The notes under the pieces were generated by a model. It saw only the letters and a list, made by a program, of their open reading frames with translations. It was not told the origin of the DNA and did no database searches. From Clostridiales bacterium (GTDB lineage Bacteria > Bacillota > Clostridia > Saccharofermentanales > Saccharofermentanaceae), in the NCBI GenBank assembly GCA_017427465.1, contig JAFRST010000062.1, positions 93,684 through 157,683 on the forward strand: a stretch of 64,000 nt of DNA, written 5' to 3'. Shown here one piece after another: positions 7,854 to 15,944 of the stretch (the stretch's first letter is position 1; each line of letters opens with the position of its first letter). The position numbers and the translations under genes were made by a program.

Positions 7854-9134
7854 TCAGATAGCTGCAAAACCCTTTTCGAGGTCTGCGATGATGTCATCGA
7901 TGTGCTCTGTACCGATAGAAAGACGGATCGTGTTCTGATAGATGCCTACGTCGTTGAGCTCTTCCTCGGAAAGCTGTGAGTGTGTTGTGCTTGCCGGGTG
8001 GATAACAAGGCTCTTAACGTCTGCAACGTTAGCAAGGAGCGAGAACAGTTCGAGGTGATCGATAAAGTCAAATGCTTCCTTCTTCCCGCCCTTTACGTTG
8101 AATGTGAAGATGGAGCCGCCGCCATTGGGGAAGTACTTCTGGTATACTTCGTGATCCGGATGATCAGCAAGAGCAGGATGGAAGACCTTTTCTACCTTCG
8201 GATGATTTGTGAGGTAGTCCAATACCTTCTTTGTATTCTCGATGTGACGCTCAAGTCTTAAGGACAGAGTCTCTGTGCCCTGGAGCAAAAGGAATGCTGC
8301 GAAAGGTGAGATTGATGAACCTGTATCTCTTAAGAGGATAGCTCTGATATAAACTGCGAATGCAGCCTTGCCTGCAGCATCTGTGAACTTAACGCCGTGA
8401 TAGCTGGGGTTGGGCTCGGAGATCCAGGGATACTTGCCTGAAGCTGCCCAGTCGAAGTTGCCGGAATCAACGATAACGCCGCCCAATGTTGTGCCGTGAC
8501 CGCCGATGAACTTTGTAGCAGAGTGAACTACGATGTCTGCACCATACTCGATAGGTCTGATGAGGTAAGGTGTACCGAATGTGTTGTCAATAACGAGCGG
8601 GATGCCTGCCTCGTGAGCGATCTTAGCGAGTGCTTCGATATCCGGGATGTCAGATGAAGGGTTGCCCAATGTCTCGATGTAGAGAGCCTTTGTGTTAGGT
8701 CTGATTGCAGCCTTTACTTCGTCCAGATCATGGATGTTGACGAATGTTGTCTCGATGCCATAAAGGGGAAGTGTGTGTGCAAGAAGGTTCTCGGAACCGC
8801 CGTAGATCGTCTTCTGAGCTACGATGTGCTCGCCCTTAACTGCGAGAGCTTCGATTACATATGTGATTGCGGCTGCACCGGATGCAACTGCGAGACCTGC
8901 AACGCCGCCTTCAAGAGCTGCGATTCTGTCTTCGAAAACGCCCTGTGTGGAGTTTGTAAGTCTGCCGTAGATATTGCCTGCATCAGCAAGTCCGAAACGT
9001 GCTTCTGCATGAGCTGAGTTATGGAAAACGTAAGAAGTTGTTGCGTAGATCGGCACTGCACGTGCATCGGATGCGGGATCGGGTTGTTCCTGGCCTACGT
9101 GGAGCTGAAGAGTTTCAAATTTATAGTTAGACAT
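7854..9134 (-). CDS. metY: O-acetylhomoserine (thiol)-lyase, MetY type
   Basis: A 426-residue Cys/Met-metabolism PLP enzyme of fold type I. The PLP lysine lies in H-S-A-T-K-F-I-G-G-H-G; the A-S-G-A-A-A phosphate-binding region and the closing R-L-S-I-G-T-E-H segment are typical of O-acetylhomoserine aminocarboxypropyltransferases, which make homocysteine from O-acetylhomoserine and sulfide. The family also contains cystathionine gamma-synthases, but the length and the long insertion before the C-terminal domain fit MetY. AAAGGA precedes the ATG. The leader-peptide stop codon is only 23 bases upstream, so translation of the two is likely linked. Confidence 0.93.
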   Translation of the reverse strand: MSNYKFETLQLHVGQEQPDPASDARAVPIYATTSYVFHNSAHAEARFGLADAGNIYGRLTNSTQGVFEDRIAALEGGVAGLAVASGAAAITYVIEALAVKGEHIVAQKTIYGGSENLLAHTLPLYGIETTFVNIHDLDEVKAAIRPNTKALYIETLGNPSSDIPDIEALAKIAHEAGIPLVIDNTFGTPYLIRPIEYGADIVVHSATKFIGGHGTTLGGVIVDSGNFDWAASGKYPWISEPNPSYHGVKFTDAAGKAAFAVYIRAILLRDTGSSISPFAAFLLLQGTETLSLRLERHIENTKKVLDYLTNHPKVEKVFHPALADHPDHEVYQKYFPNGGGSIFTFNVKGGKKEAFDFIDHLELFSLLANVADVKSLVIHPASTTHSQLSEEELNDVGIYQNTIRLSIGTEHIDDIIADLEKGFAAI

Positions 9135-9157
9135 AATTGTGTTATTCCTTTCTTAAT

Positions 9158-9274
9158 TCAAATAGTTATAGTTGTGCTGACAGAACAGCGGCTGTTTGAA
9201 CAAGAACAACACATTCGTCCACAACGGAAGTTACAACGGACTAATGACTGGAAATAGAACTTACGGTCGTACAT
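9158..9274 (-). CDS. Cysteine-rich leader peptide upstream of metY
   Basis: A 38-codon frame begins at an ATG at 9272-9274 behind a strong GGAGG site (9283-9289), so it is very probably translated. It holds six cysteines (positions 14, 18, 22, 23, 25, 30), including a C-C-x-C run, with nearby arginines. It ends 23 bases before metY. Such a peptide in front of sulfur-assimilation genes is the hallmark of cysteine-responsive leader-peptide control, where the ribosome slows at Cys codons when Cys-tRNA is scarce. The peptide itself is probably not functional. The mechanism here is inferred from layout; a larger frame reaching to 9376 has no ribosome site of its own. Confidence 0.75.
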   Translation of the reverse strand: MYDRKFYFQSLVRCNFRCGRMCCSCSNSRCSVSTTITI

Positions 9275-9283
9275 AACTTCCGT
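9224..9283. promoter_or_regulatory. Long-range inverted repeat around the leader-peptide start
   Basis: ACGGAAGTTA (9224-9233) and its exact reverse complement (9274-9283) are 40 bases apart. On the transcribed strand the first arm lies between the ribosome site and the first base of the leader ATG, and the second lies inside the leader coding region. Pairing would hide the leader start; a ribosome moving along the leader would open it. Confidence 0.55.
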
Positions 9284-9310
9284 CCTCCTCTCTTCGTTTG
9301 ATTTTCGCAT

Positions 9311-9339
9311 ATGATAAACGCTAATACCTACTATGTCAA
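9311..9339 (-). promoter_or_regulatory. Promoter of leader peptide-metY-cysK
   Basis: On the minus strand a perfect TTGACA, 17 bases, then TATCAT. Start of transcription is expected near 9304, about 30 nt before the leader-peptide ATG. Confidence 0.8.
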
Positions 9340-9410
9340 TGGGTTTTAGAAAAATTTTTTTAAGCCGCAAGAACAAGGCGTTTGCACTATATATATACGC
9401 ACGTGAATAT

Positions 9411-9439
9411 TTGACGCATTACTGATAAGTGATTATCAT
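9411..9439 (+). promoter_or_regulatory. Promoter of the lipoprotein gene
   Basis: TTGACG, 17 bases, TATCAT, about 30 bases before the lipoprotein start codon. It is back-to-back with the metY promoter. The roughly 70 bases between the two are AT-rich with a TATATATA run. Confidence 0.7.
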
Positions 9440-9469
9440 TTTCTTATATCATTTTTGGGGAGGTGCTTC

Positions 9470-10213
9470 ATGAAAAGTAAAATTGCCTGCTTATTGGCTT
9501 TAGCATTAACCGTAACATCGCTCTCTGCCTGCAACATGACATCCGGCAAAAACCCTGATGATCTCCGCGTTGACAGAGATGGCGGCGACTACAAGCATGA
9601 GTACGGCGACGAGAGCGAGACAGCAGTCGTTACCACAACAGAAACGACTGAAGAGACGACTGAAGCAACCACAACAACAACTACTGAAGAGACGTCATCT
9701 TCAGCGACATGGGCGCAGAAAACCATCAGCAGTTTCCAAGACCTCACTGATATTTCGGCCTCTGCTTTGGGATACAACTTTGATACGGCATATTCGATAA
9801 TGGAGAATGCTTTTACATCAGGATTTGTCCTCCAGAATTCTGAGTATCATGCGGCCGGTGAGGACTATTACGAAGAGACGATGTATATCTACTATTATGG
9901 CTGTGACCTCAACCTGGACGGTTTTACTTTTGACACCATCAGCTTCGTTTGCGATGAGAATATGTACGTATATGAGATCTCATTCATCTACCGCAGTTCG
10001 AGTTCATCTGAACTTATGAACCGCTACGATTTCTGCAGAACTGAATTTGAAAGAATGTTCGGCAGCCCCAGCAGCGAGCAGAATGACGATGATTACATCT
10101 TATATGAGGTCTTTGGTCCCTATAACGGCAATCTTTATTCCGCATATTATATGTTCTGGGGCGAGGACGATGCATATAACGCGGCGATCCTCACTTATAA
10201 CCTCGACAGATGA
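9470..10213 (+). CDS. Secreted lipoprotein of unknown function
   Basis: A 247-residue protein with a signal peptide of about 20 residues ending in a lipobox (L-S-A-C). After the lipidated cysteine comes an acidic, Thr/Glu-rich spacer of about 60 residues, the usual way to hold a domain away from the membrane or through the wall, then a folded domain of about 150 residues rich in Tyr, Asp and Ser. The start at 9470 is chosen because GGGGAGG lies eight bases in front of it; the frame reaches TTG at 9455 without a ribosome site. The outer domain is not recognised, though its general plan (signal, T/E linker, small Tyr-rich domain) resembles the outer part of the sigma fusion at 5263-6669. Confidence 0.75.
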   Translation: MKSKIACLLALALTVTSLSACNMTSGKNPDDLRVDRDGGDYKHEYGDESETAVVTTTETTEETTEATTTTTTEETSSSATWAQKTISSFQDLTDISASALGYNFDTAYSIMENAFTSGFVLQNSEYHAAGEDYYEETMYIYYYGCDLNLDGFTFDTISFVCDENMYVYEISFIYRSSSSSELMNRYDFCRTEFERMFGSPSSEQNDDDYILYEVFGPYNGNLYSAYYMFWGEDDAYNAAILTYNLDR

Positions 10214-10235
10214 TCTGAATAATCAGGTTTTAGCT

Positions 10236-10328
10236 TTTGCCCCTGAGAGCCCAAAAAACGCCTTCCGGGGGCAAAATTTCAGAATATTTGCCCCTGAACC
10301 AAAGAAAACCGGCTCCCCGGGGGCAAAT
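10236..10328. repeat. Two tandem similar hairpins with TTTGCCCC/GGGGGCAAA arms
   Basis: Hairpin one (10236-10275) has arms TTTTGCCCCTGA and CCGGGGGCAAAA; hairpin two (10285-10328) has arms ATTTGCCCCTGA and CCGGGGGCAAAT. The arms are nearly the same and the loops differ. They follow the lipoprotein stop by 23 bases. They may be part of its 3' end or a REP-like palindromic repeat. No T-run follows either, so they are not standard terminators. The stretch 10214-10528 holds no gene. Confidence 0.65.
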
Positions 10329-10352
10329 TAAGATCCACATAATTGTTCATTA

Positions 10353-10385
10353 AAGCGCGGCTTTCTTCAGGAAAACCGCGTTTTT
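10353..10385 (+). terminator. Intrinsic terminator after the lipoprotein gene
   Basis: GCGCGG plus TTTC pairs with GAAA plus CCGCG around a short loop and runs into TTTTT. It separates the lipoprotein gene from the sigma-factor gene at 10529. Confidence 0.7.
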
Positions 10386-10528
10386 GCGGTAGAACGCGCG
10401 AAAAAACACTGGCAAGATTTGTCACAGAACAGGTTTCCGTTTTGTTATATGAGGTAGAAGGGCCGGCCAGGGGATCCCGAATCTTATAAGTTGGACGGCC
10501 TTTCAGGAACGGACAAGGAGACAGGTAA

Positions 10529-11047
10529 ATGGCTTTGCCTTCAAAACAGTACGCATTCATAGAAGCCTGTTATGAGCTCTACGAACAGAAGATGTTCCGA
10601 GTGGCGCTCGCCATATTGCGCGACGAGACTCTCGCTGAAGATGCCGTGCAGGATGCATTTTTGCAGCTGATCAGACATAAGGTCTATTTCAAAAAAGCAG
10701 ACTCGGACGATTGCAAAAGGTACATCCTGGCAGTGATCAAGAACACTTCGATCAACCTCTATAACAAGCGGAAAAATGAGAACAAGATCGTAAGCTTTGC
10801 TGAAAATCTTGAGACAGTCTGTGCGGATGAAGCCGTCATTACAGATGACAATAACGATGAGGGAACAAGTTGCACTCCCCTTATGAATTCTCTTCCTGAG
10901 AAATACTATGCTGTCGTCGAATGCCTTGTCATAAGAGATTATTCGGTCAGGCAGACCGCCGACAAGCTGGGCATCACAGAGGCAAATGTCAGAAAACGGT
11001 ATGAACGGGCCAAGAAGATGATGCGCCAGGGCTTGGATCAGGTGTAA
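10529..11047 (+). CDS. ECF-type RNA polymerase sigma factor
   Basis: A 172-residue protein of normal ECF length: region 2 with the A-E-D-A-V-Q-D-A-F motif near residues 36-46 and region 4 with a helix-turn-helix (V-R-Q-T-A-D-K-L-G-I-T) near 140-150. ACAAGGAGA precedes the ATG. The next gene, 48 bases downstream, codes for a one-pass membrane protein of the DUF4179 anti-sigma type, so the two form a sigma/anti-sigma pair. The signal it answers to is not visible. Compare the single-chain sigma/membrane fusion at 5263-6669. Confidence 0.9.
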   Translation: MALPSKQYAFIEACYELYEQKMFRVALAILRDETLAEDAVQDAFLQLIRHKVYFKKADSDDCKRYILAVIKNTSINLYNKRKNENKIVSFAENLETVCADEAVITDDNNDEGTSCTPLMNSLPEKYYAVVECLVIRDYSVRQTADKLGITEANVRKRYERAKKMMRQGLDQV

Positions 11048-11095
11048 GACCGGAAAGACTCACCATGAGGGAAATCTGTTAACAGGAGTTTACTT

Positions 11096-12283
11096 ATGAA
11101 CAGAAAAAATAATGAACATTTCATTCGCGACATCAGCCTCGAGGAGTTCGACCACATCACAGACGGTGTGGAGCCTCACGTTTTCTCGGACAGATATCTC
11201 GCGAGGAAGGAATCCATGATGAAGAACAAGACAGGCGCCAGGATAAGTAAATTAGGCGTTAAGGTGGCTGCGGCAGCATGTGCCGTTGTAATAGCCACAC
11301 CTTTTATAGTAAATGCCGTAACCGACGGAGAACTTTTCGCAAGGATCTGGGGCACGGAAGGAAAAAAGACAATAGAAAGCCACACGGAATTATATGTAGA
11401 ACCCGGTAAGACCGATAAGGACGGCAATCCGGCCAGCTACGAGATCGTGTATCCGAAGGTAGAATATGTAGACGTTGATCCTGAGATGGCCGAAAGAGTC
11501 CTTGAGGGCAAGGTCAATACCGAGCCGGTAATCGTAGAATTTAAAGGCTATACGTTCACTGTCAACGCCGTTGCTAACGACGGGATCGCAGCCATAGTAG
11601 ACTACACGATCGAGAAGGAAGGCGGAGTCGACCTCCTTAACTACAGTCAGCTCGATAACGAAGCGAAGGGCGCTTTCACAAACGAAGAACAATCAATAAA
11701 ATTCGAATTCTGCGGAGGTCATGGCAAGACATTTGTTAATCTTGAGAAATCCACAAGCGATAAACTCTACTGCACAGATTATCTTCTCAGGGATAACACC
11801 TCGGTCTGTCTGACTCTCGAGATCGCCGAATACGATGTGCCTCTTAAGGATATCTATGTGTCAGGTGTAGATCCTGACGATCACCTTCTTGATGAGAAGA
11901 GCGTTGCCATCACCTTTGCAGGAACGATCTCTAACAAGACTTTCGAGAGCACTTACGGCGAGACCATCAATATCTCTCCCGTGTCCATGAAGATCGGATA
12001 TCTTACGGATGATACCTTGGGCGAAGGATATGAAGAAGGTTACTGCTATCAGGGAGATTACATCGGAAAGATCCTGATCACCTACAAGGACGGCTCAGAA
12101 TACCTGGTCTACCGGGACATCATCTTTAACGGGCTTCCCCAGGATCCCGTCGATCCGGTCGCAAGTTATTCATATATCTGCGGCGGTATTGATTATGCCG
12201 AGAGCGTAGTCTTCAACAGACTTGTCGATACCGACGACATCGCAAGCATCACAGTCAACGACACTGTATTCACGCTGAAATAA
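11096..12283 (+). CDS. DUF4179-type membrane anti-sigma factor
   Basis: A 395-residue protein with a short cytoplasmic N-terminus of about 55 residues, one membrane helix near residues 56-76 (rich in Ala/Val) and a large outer region. This is the plan of the DUF4179 proteins that sit beside ECF sigma factors in Clostridia and hold them inactive. The cytoplasmic part would bind the sigma factor from the gene 48 bases upstream; the outer part would sense the signal. CAGGAG lies before the ATG. A strong terminator follows at 12306. The assignment rests on architecture and neighbour, not on a decisive motif. Confidence 0.75.
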   Translation: MNRKNNEHFIRDISLEEFDHITDGVEPHVFSDRYLARKESMMKNKTGARISKLGVKVAAAACAVVIATPFIVNAVTDGELFARIWGTEGKKTIESHTELYVEPGKTDKDGNPASYEIVYPKVEYVDVDPEMAERVLEGKVNTEPVIVEFKGYTFTVNAVANDGIAAIVDYTIEKEGGVDLLNYSQLDNEAKGAFTNEEQSIKFEFCGGHGKTFVNLEKSTSDKLYCTDYLLRDNTSVCLTLEIAEYDVPLKDIYVSGVDPDDHLLDEKSVAITFAGTISNKTFESTYGETINISPVSMKIGYLTDDTLGEGYEEGYCYQGDYIGKILITYKDGSEYLVYRDIIFNGLPQDPVDPVASYSYICGGIDYAESVVFNRLVDTDDIASITVNDTVFTLK

Positions 12284-12305
12284 TAAGGGAACCTAATAGG
12301 AACAG

Positions 12306-12337
12306 AAGGGGCTGTCTCACGTGAGGCAGCCCTTTTT
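12306..12337 (+). terminator. Intrinsic terminator of the sigma/anti-sigma operon
   Basis: GGGGCTGTCTC and GAGGCAGCCC pair around a four-base loop and run into TTTTT. The same arm pattern with one pair swapped recurs at 63824-63855. Confidence 0.9.
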
Positions 12338-12359
12338 ACTTCGTGTCAGTATTGATCCG

Positions 12360-13895
12360 TTACTTTGTCAGAGCGCTGTCGCTTCTGTATTCGATGGCCC
12401 TGGCGACGGCTTTCTCCAGATCTTTTTTAAGGCCGGGCTCCGCTTCGGTATAGGACTGAAGATCCATCTGTATCTTGCGCCTTCCGTTTCTGTAATATTC
12501 TTTCAGATCAGGCTCGGCCGCGGCATAAAGATCCCGCTTGGCTTCGAAGATATCTAATTCGTTCGTGGTGATTTTCTGCTTGTGTTTATTTACCAGAAGC
12601 CTGTCGAGCGCGAAAATGATCATCCGGACATAGTCAAAATACTGCTTGTCTTCTTCTGCGGCACTCTCTTTGGCTTCGGTCACCCTCTTCTGGATCTGCT
12701 TTACGCGGATCGGCGTAATCTCATCGGCGGGATTGATATCGCTGATCTTGGTCCAGCGGCCCATGCAGAGGATCCTGCCGAGAAGCGCTTCGAAGTCTGA
12801 AGGATCCGCCATAAGCATGTGTGAGAATCTGTCTTCAGCTTCGGTGTAGAAGCCGGTGTTCATGGAACTCATGGCCTTTTCGAGAGGCATGCCGAAGAAG
12901 AGTGAGACTCCGTAGGCAACACCGCAGGAACTGCATTCAAAGACGCGCTTTCCCTTGTCGAGAGCAAGCTGCGCGCCGCACTTTGCGCAGGTGATCTTTT
13001 TGCCGGTATCTTCATATCCGGTGAGATCAACCGATGTGGTCTGAGCTTCTGTTGGTGCGATTTCCTCGTCTGTTTCCTGCGGCTCAAATGCTTTGAGAGA
13101 TGAAAACTTGCGCTTATAGTGCATCTCAAGGCCGCTTATCTTCGAATCCATGGTCCTCGCACCGGTGTTGCCGATCTCGGCCATGTTGCGGAGAGGTTCA
13201 TGATCCTTGTCGTCCTTTTTAAACGACCATATAACATAAGCCGCACCTATTCCGATAACTATCAGGGACATGATGACGCCGGCAATGCGCGTACCCGGTT
13301 CGCTGCTCACTGCCGTTAACAACAGTGAGCCGGCCAGAAAAGCACCGAAAAGAATATAATAGATTATGGCATTGCTCCTGCCCTGGCTGTATGCTTTGTA
13401 TTCCATTTCGGCAACAGTGAATTTGGGCTTGTTCCTAACTGAAGTGATCTCGGCTTTTTCCTTCTCATATTTCTTCATGTCGGAGACGAGATCCGCCATA
13501 TCTGAAAGTATGTCAAAGTATCCGGCATTCGGCTGACCGGCATTGTTCTGCGCAAATTCTATCTCATTCTTCAGGGCGGTCATGTTGCATTTTCCCATAA
13601 ATCCGGGATCCTGAAGATCGTTTACTGAAGATGCTTTAGCAGCGCTGAACACAAGTCCCTGCAAAGCGGTGAAATTGTGAGGACGATCGGCCAGTATCGC
13701 CTTAAACTTCGTCTGCGCGGTGGAAAATTCCTTTTGCTCCAGACAGGCCTGAGCCTGACTTATGATCTCTTCACCATGGAAATCAACGGCATTGAATCTC
13801 GTGCCGCAGAAAGGGCAGTCAAAGAATTCCTGATCGGAATCAAAGACCAGTACGCCCGCGCATTTTGAACAGGTATAACTCTTTAATACAGCCAT
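12360..13895 (-). CDS. Double zinc-ribbon membrane protein of unknown function
   Basis: A 511-residue protein with an N-terminal four-cysteine ribbon (C-S-K-C near residue 9 and C-P-F-C near 27), a helical repeat-like stretch, two adjacent membrane helices near residues 178-225, a linker, then a second four-cysteine ribbon (C-A-K-C ... C-S-S-C) and a further helical region. Its opening segments look like short TPR-type helices. A GGGGGA site precedes the ATG. It lacks the F-x-N-x-x-S-F-x-x-W helix found in the zinc-ribbon proteins of 46,892-53,157, so I do not count it with that family. It is a single-gene unit, convergent with the anti-sigma gene. Confidence 0.75.
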   Translation of the reverse strand: MAVLKSYTCSKCAGVLVFDSDQEFFDCPFCGTRFNAVDFHGEEIISQAQACLEQKEFSTAQTKFKAILADRPHNFTALQGLVFSAAKASSVNDLQDPGFMGKCNMTALKNEIEFAQNNAGQPNAGYFDILSDMADLVSDMKKYEKEKAEITSVRNKPKFTVAEMEYKAYSQGRSNAIIYYILFGAFLAGSLLLTAVSSEPGTRIAGVIMSLIVIGIGAAYVIWSFKKDDKDHEPLRNMAEIGNTGARTMDSKISGLEMHYKRKFSSLKAFEPQETDEEIAPTEAQTTSVDLTGYEDTGKKITCAKCGAQLALDKGKRVFECSSCGVAYGVSLFFGMPLEKAMSSMNTGFYTEAEDRFSHMLMADPSDFEALLGRILCMGRWTKISDINPADEITPIRVKQIQKRVTEAKESAAEEDKQYFDYVRMIIFALDRLLVNKHKQKITTNELDIFEAKRDLYAAAEPDLKEYYRNGRRKIQMDLQSYTEAEPGLKKDLEKAVARAIEYRSDSALTK

Positions 13896-13987
13896 TTTGG
13901 ATATCCCCCATAAACCAAAACCAATAACCCAAAATCATATTATCAGATTTGGAGGTGCTGCAAAAGTATAAAGGGAGCAGTTAATCC

Positions 13988-15199
13988 TTATTTGTCCGCT
14001 ATTCCGGCAATGTCATCGTACTCGGGCTTTGCCTTCGTCACGCCAAAGCCTTCAGATACCTTGACCGATACTTCGCCGAACTTGGTCATGACCTTCTCTT
14101 CGCGTCTTGAGAGTCTGAATCTATCCATCGCGGTATACCTGATCCCGATCGTTGTTGTGTGCTCGAAAATAAGCTTTGCGAACTTCTCTTTGTCCTCAGG
14201 TTTTACGATGCATGTGATAAGAATGCCGGGACGGTTCTTCTTCATGTAAACTGGTGTCGTAAAAACATCCAGCGCACCGCTGCTTAAGAGAACGCCTGTC
14301 GCATAACCGATCTCTTCGCCGGTCATGTCATCGACATTGCAGCTCATCTCGATAACTTTATCGTCATCTTCACTCTTCTCTTCACCAATGAAAGTCCTGA
14401 GCATGTTAGCCTTCTCAAAATCTTTCCTGCCCATTCCGTAGCCGGTCTTATTAATTGCCATGACAGATCTTGTTCCAAAAGTATCTGCGAAGTGCTTTAA
14501 GAGCGCTGCGCCTGTAGGTGTAAGGAGCTCACCTTCAACATCGCCGCTGTATGTGGGAATGCCTTCGATAATGCTTGCAGTTGCAGGCGCGGGAACAGGT
14601 AATATTCCGTGCGCGCACTTTACCTGGCCGAAGCCTGTGGCAAGAGGAGATACAACGATCTTATCGGGAGAGATCTTTTCGAGAAGAACGCATACGCCGA
14701 CTATATCAGCAACCGCATCCATCGTTCCAACTTCGTGGAAATGAATATCCGTAACGGGCTTGCCGTGAGCCTTGCTCTCTGCTTCAGCGATAAGGCCGTA
14801 AACCGCGAGCGCATCTGCCTTAACCTTATCTGATACGTTAAGGCCGCCTATGATGTTCCCGATATCACTCATGTGAGTGTGGTGATGGTGATGTTCGTGA
14901 TGCTCATGTCCGTGTTCATGAGCATGTGCGTGTTCCCCGTGAACATGCTCGTGATGGTGTTCTTCATGGTGATGCTCATGCATGTGTTCATCCTCTTCCA
15001 CACCTGATACAACAACATGTGCGTGAGTGCCTTCGATGCCGCACTTGACGCTCTTTTCGAACTTATAAGTAACATCGGGGATTCCCAATGAATTAAGCTT
15101 GTCCTCACAAGCCTTCACATCGCCTGTAAGCTCAGCCAAAGATGCCAGGAGCATATCTCCTGCAGCGCCCATATTGCATTCGATATAAAGAGTCTTCAT
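13988..15199 (-). CDS. larC: Nickel-pincer cofactor nickel insertase LarC
   Basis: LarC puts Ni2+ into the pyridinium bisthiocarboxylate mononucleotide to finish the nickel-pincer cofactor, using CTP. The protein (403 residues) opens with the family's N-M-G-A-A-G-D-M motif and has the conserved H-F-H-E-V-G-T-M-D-A and L-T-P-T-G-A-A segments and the C-terminal N-V-D-D-M-T-G-E. Between residues about 73 and 110 sits a long run dominated by His, Glu and Ala, probably metal-binding. The frame is continuous, whereas in Lactobacillus plantarum larC is split and joined by a frameshift. The C-terminus stops about 20 residues short of many relatives, judging from memory. It is the last gene of the operon, four bases after larB. 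Confidence 0.92.
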   Translation of the reverse strand: MKTLYIECNMGAAGDMLLASLAELTGDVKACEDKLNSLGIPDVTYKFEKSVKCGIEGTHAHVVVSGVEEDEHMHEHHHEEHHHEHVHGEHAHAHEHGHEHHEHHHHHTHMSDIGNIIGGLNVSDKVKADALAVYGLIAEAESKAHGKPVTDIHFHEVGTMDAVADIVGVCVLLEKISPDKIVVSPLATGFGQVKCAHGILPVPAPATASIIEGIPTYSGDVEGELLTPTGAALLKHFADTFGTRSVMAINKTGYGMGRKDFEKANMLRTFIGEEKSEDDDKVIEMSCNVDDMTGEEIGYATGVLLSSGALDVFTTPVYMKKNRPGILITCIVKPEDKEKFAKLIFEHTTTIGIRYTAMDRFRLSRREEKVMTKFGEVSVKVSEGFGVTKAKPEYDDIAGIADK

Positions 15200-15203
15200 G
15201 GAT

Positions 15204-15944
15204 TTAACCTCCGATGTGGTTGATCATGCTGGCAGAGTATCCTGCGCCGAATCCGTTGTCGATATTAACGACCGTAACGCCGCTCGCGCACGAATTGAGC
15301 ATGCTTAAAAGTGCCGACAGGCCTTCGAAAGATGCGCCGTATCCGACGCTAGTCGGAACAGCTATAACGGGACAGTCGACAAGACCTCCGATAACGCTTG
15401 CAAGGGCTCCTTCCATGCCTGCGACTGCGACGATAACACTTGCGCTCATGAGCTTTTCCTTATGTGCAAGGAGCCTGTGAAGGCCTGCCACGCCGACGTC
15501 GTAAACACGCTCGACCTTATTGCCCAGAAGCTCAGCGGTAACTGCAGCTTCCTCAGCAACCGGAAGATCTGATGTGCCGCCTGTGGCAACTACTATAGTG
15601 CCGTTGGCAGAAGGCTCGGGAATAACGCCTGCGACGCCTATCCTGGCGACATCGTAATACTTGACGGGAATCGTAAGAGCTGACGCCTTCTCTGCCGATA
15701 ATCTCGTGATAAGGACTGTCTTCTGTCCTGCATCAAGGAGGCTCTTCGTAATGGCATCTATCTGCTCAGGAGTCTTTCCTTCGCCGTAGATTACTTCCGG
15801 AACGCCCTGTCTTAAGCCTCTGTGAAGATCAGGCTTGGCAAAGCCAAGATCAACAAAGGGCTTCATCCTAAGCTGAAGCTCAGCCTCTTCAGGTGTCATC
15901 TCACCTTTTGCAACTTTATCCAAGATGTCTCTGGCATCACTCAT
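15204..15944 (-). CDS. larB: Nickel-pincer cofactor carboxylase LarB
   Basis: LarB carboxylates and hydrolyses nicotinic acid adenine dinucleotide to give pyridinium-3,5-biscarboxylic acid mononucleotide, the first step of the cofactor. The 246-residue protein ends in a domain like the PurE carboxylase ([13 protein letters not shown] and a late G-Y-G-A-S-F-E-G-L), the diagnostic feature of LarB. Its ATG overlaps the larE stop in an ATGA, so the two are translationally coupled. Confidence 0.92.
   Translation of the reverse strand: MSDARDILDKVAKGEMTPEEAELQLRMKPFVDLGFAKPDLHRGLRQGVPEVIYGEGKTPEQIDAITKSLLDAGQKTVLITRLSAEKASALTIPVKYYDVARIGVAGVIPEPSANGTIVVATGGTSDLPVAEEAAVTAELLGNKVERVYDVGVAGLHRLLAHKEKLMSASVIVAVAGMEGALASVIGGLVDCPVIAVPTSVGYGASFEGLSALLSMLNSCASGVTVVNIDNGFGAGYSASMINHIGG

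Noticed and set aside
12360..13895. Adding the double zinc-ribbon protein to the SFxxW tag family
   Set aside because: Its ribbons are not followed by the F-x-N-x-x-S-[FY]-x-x-W helix and it is far from the operon.
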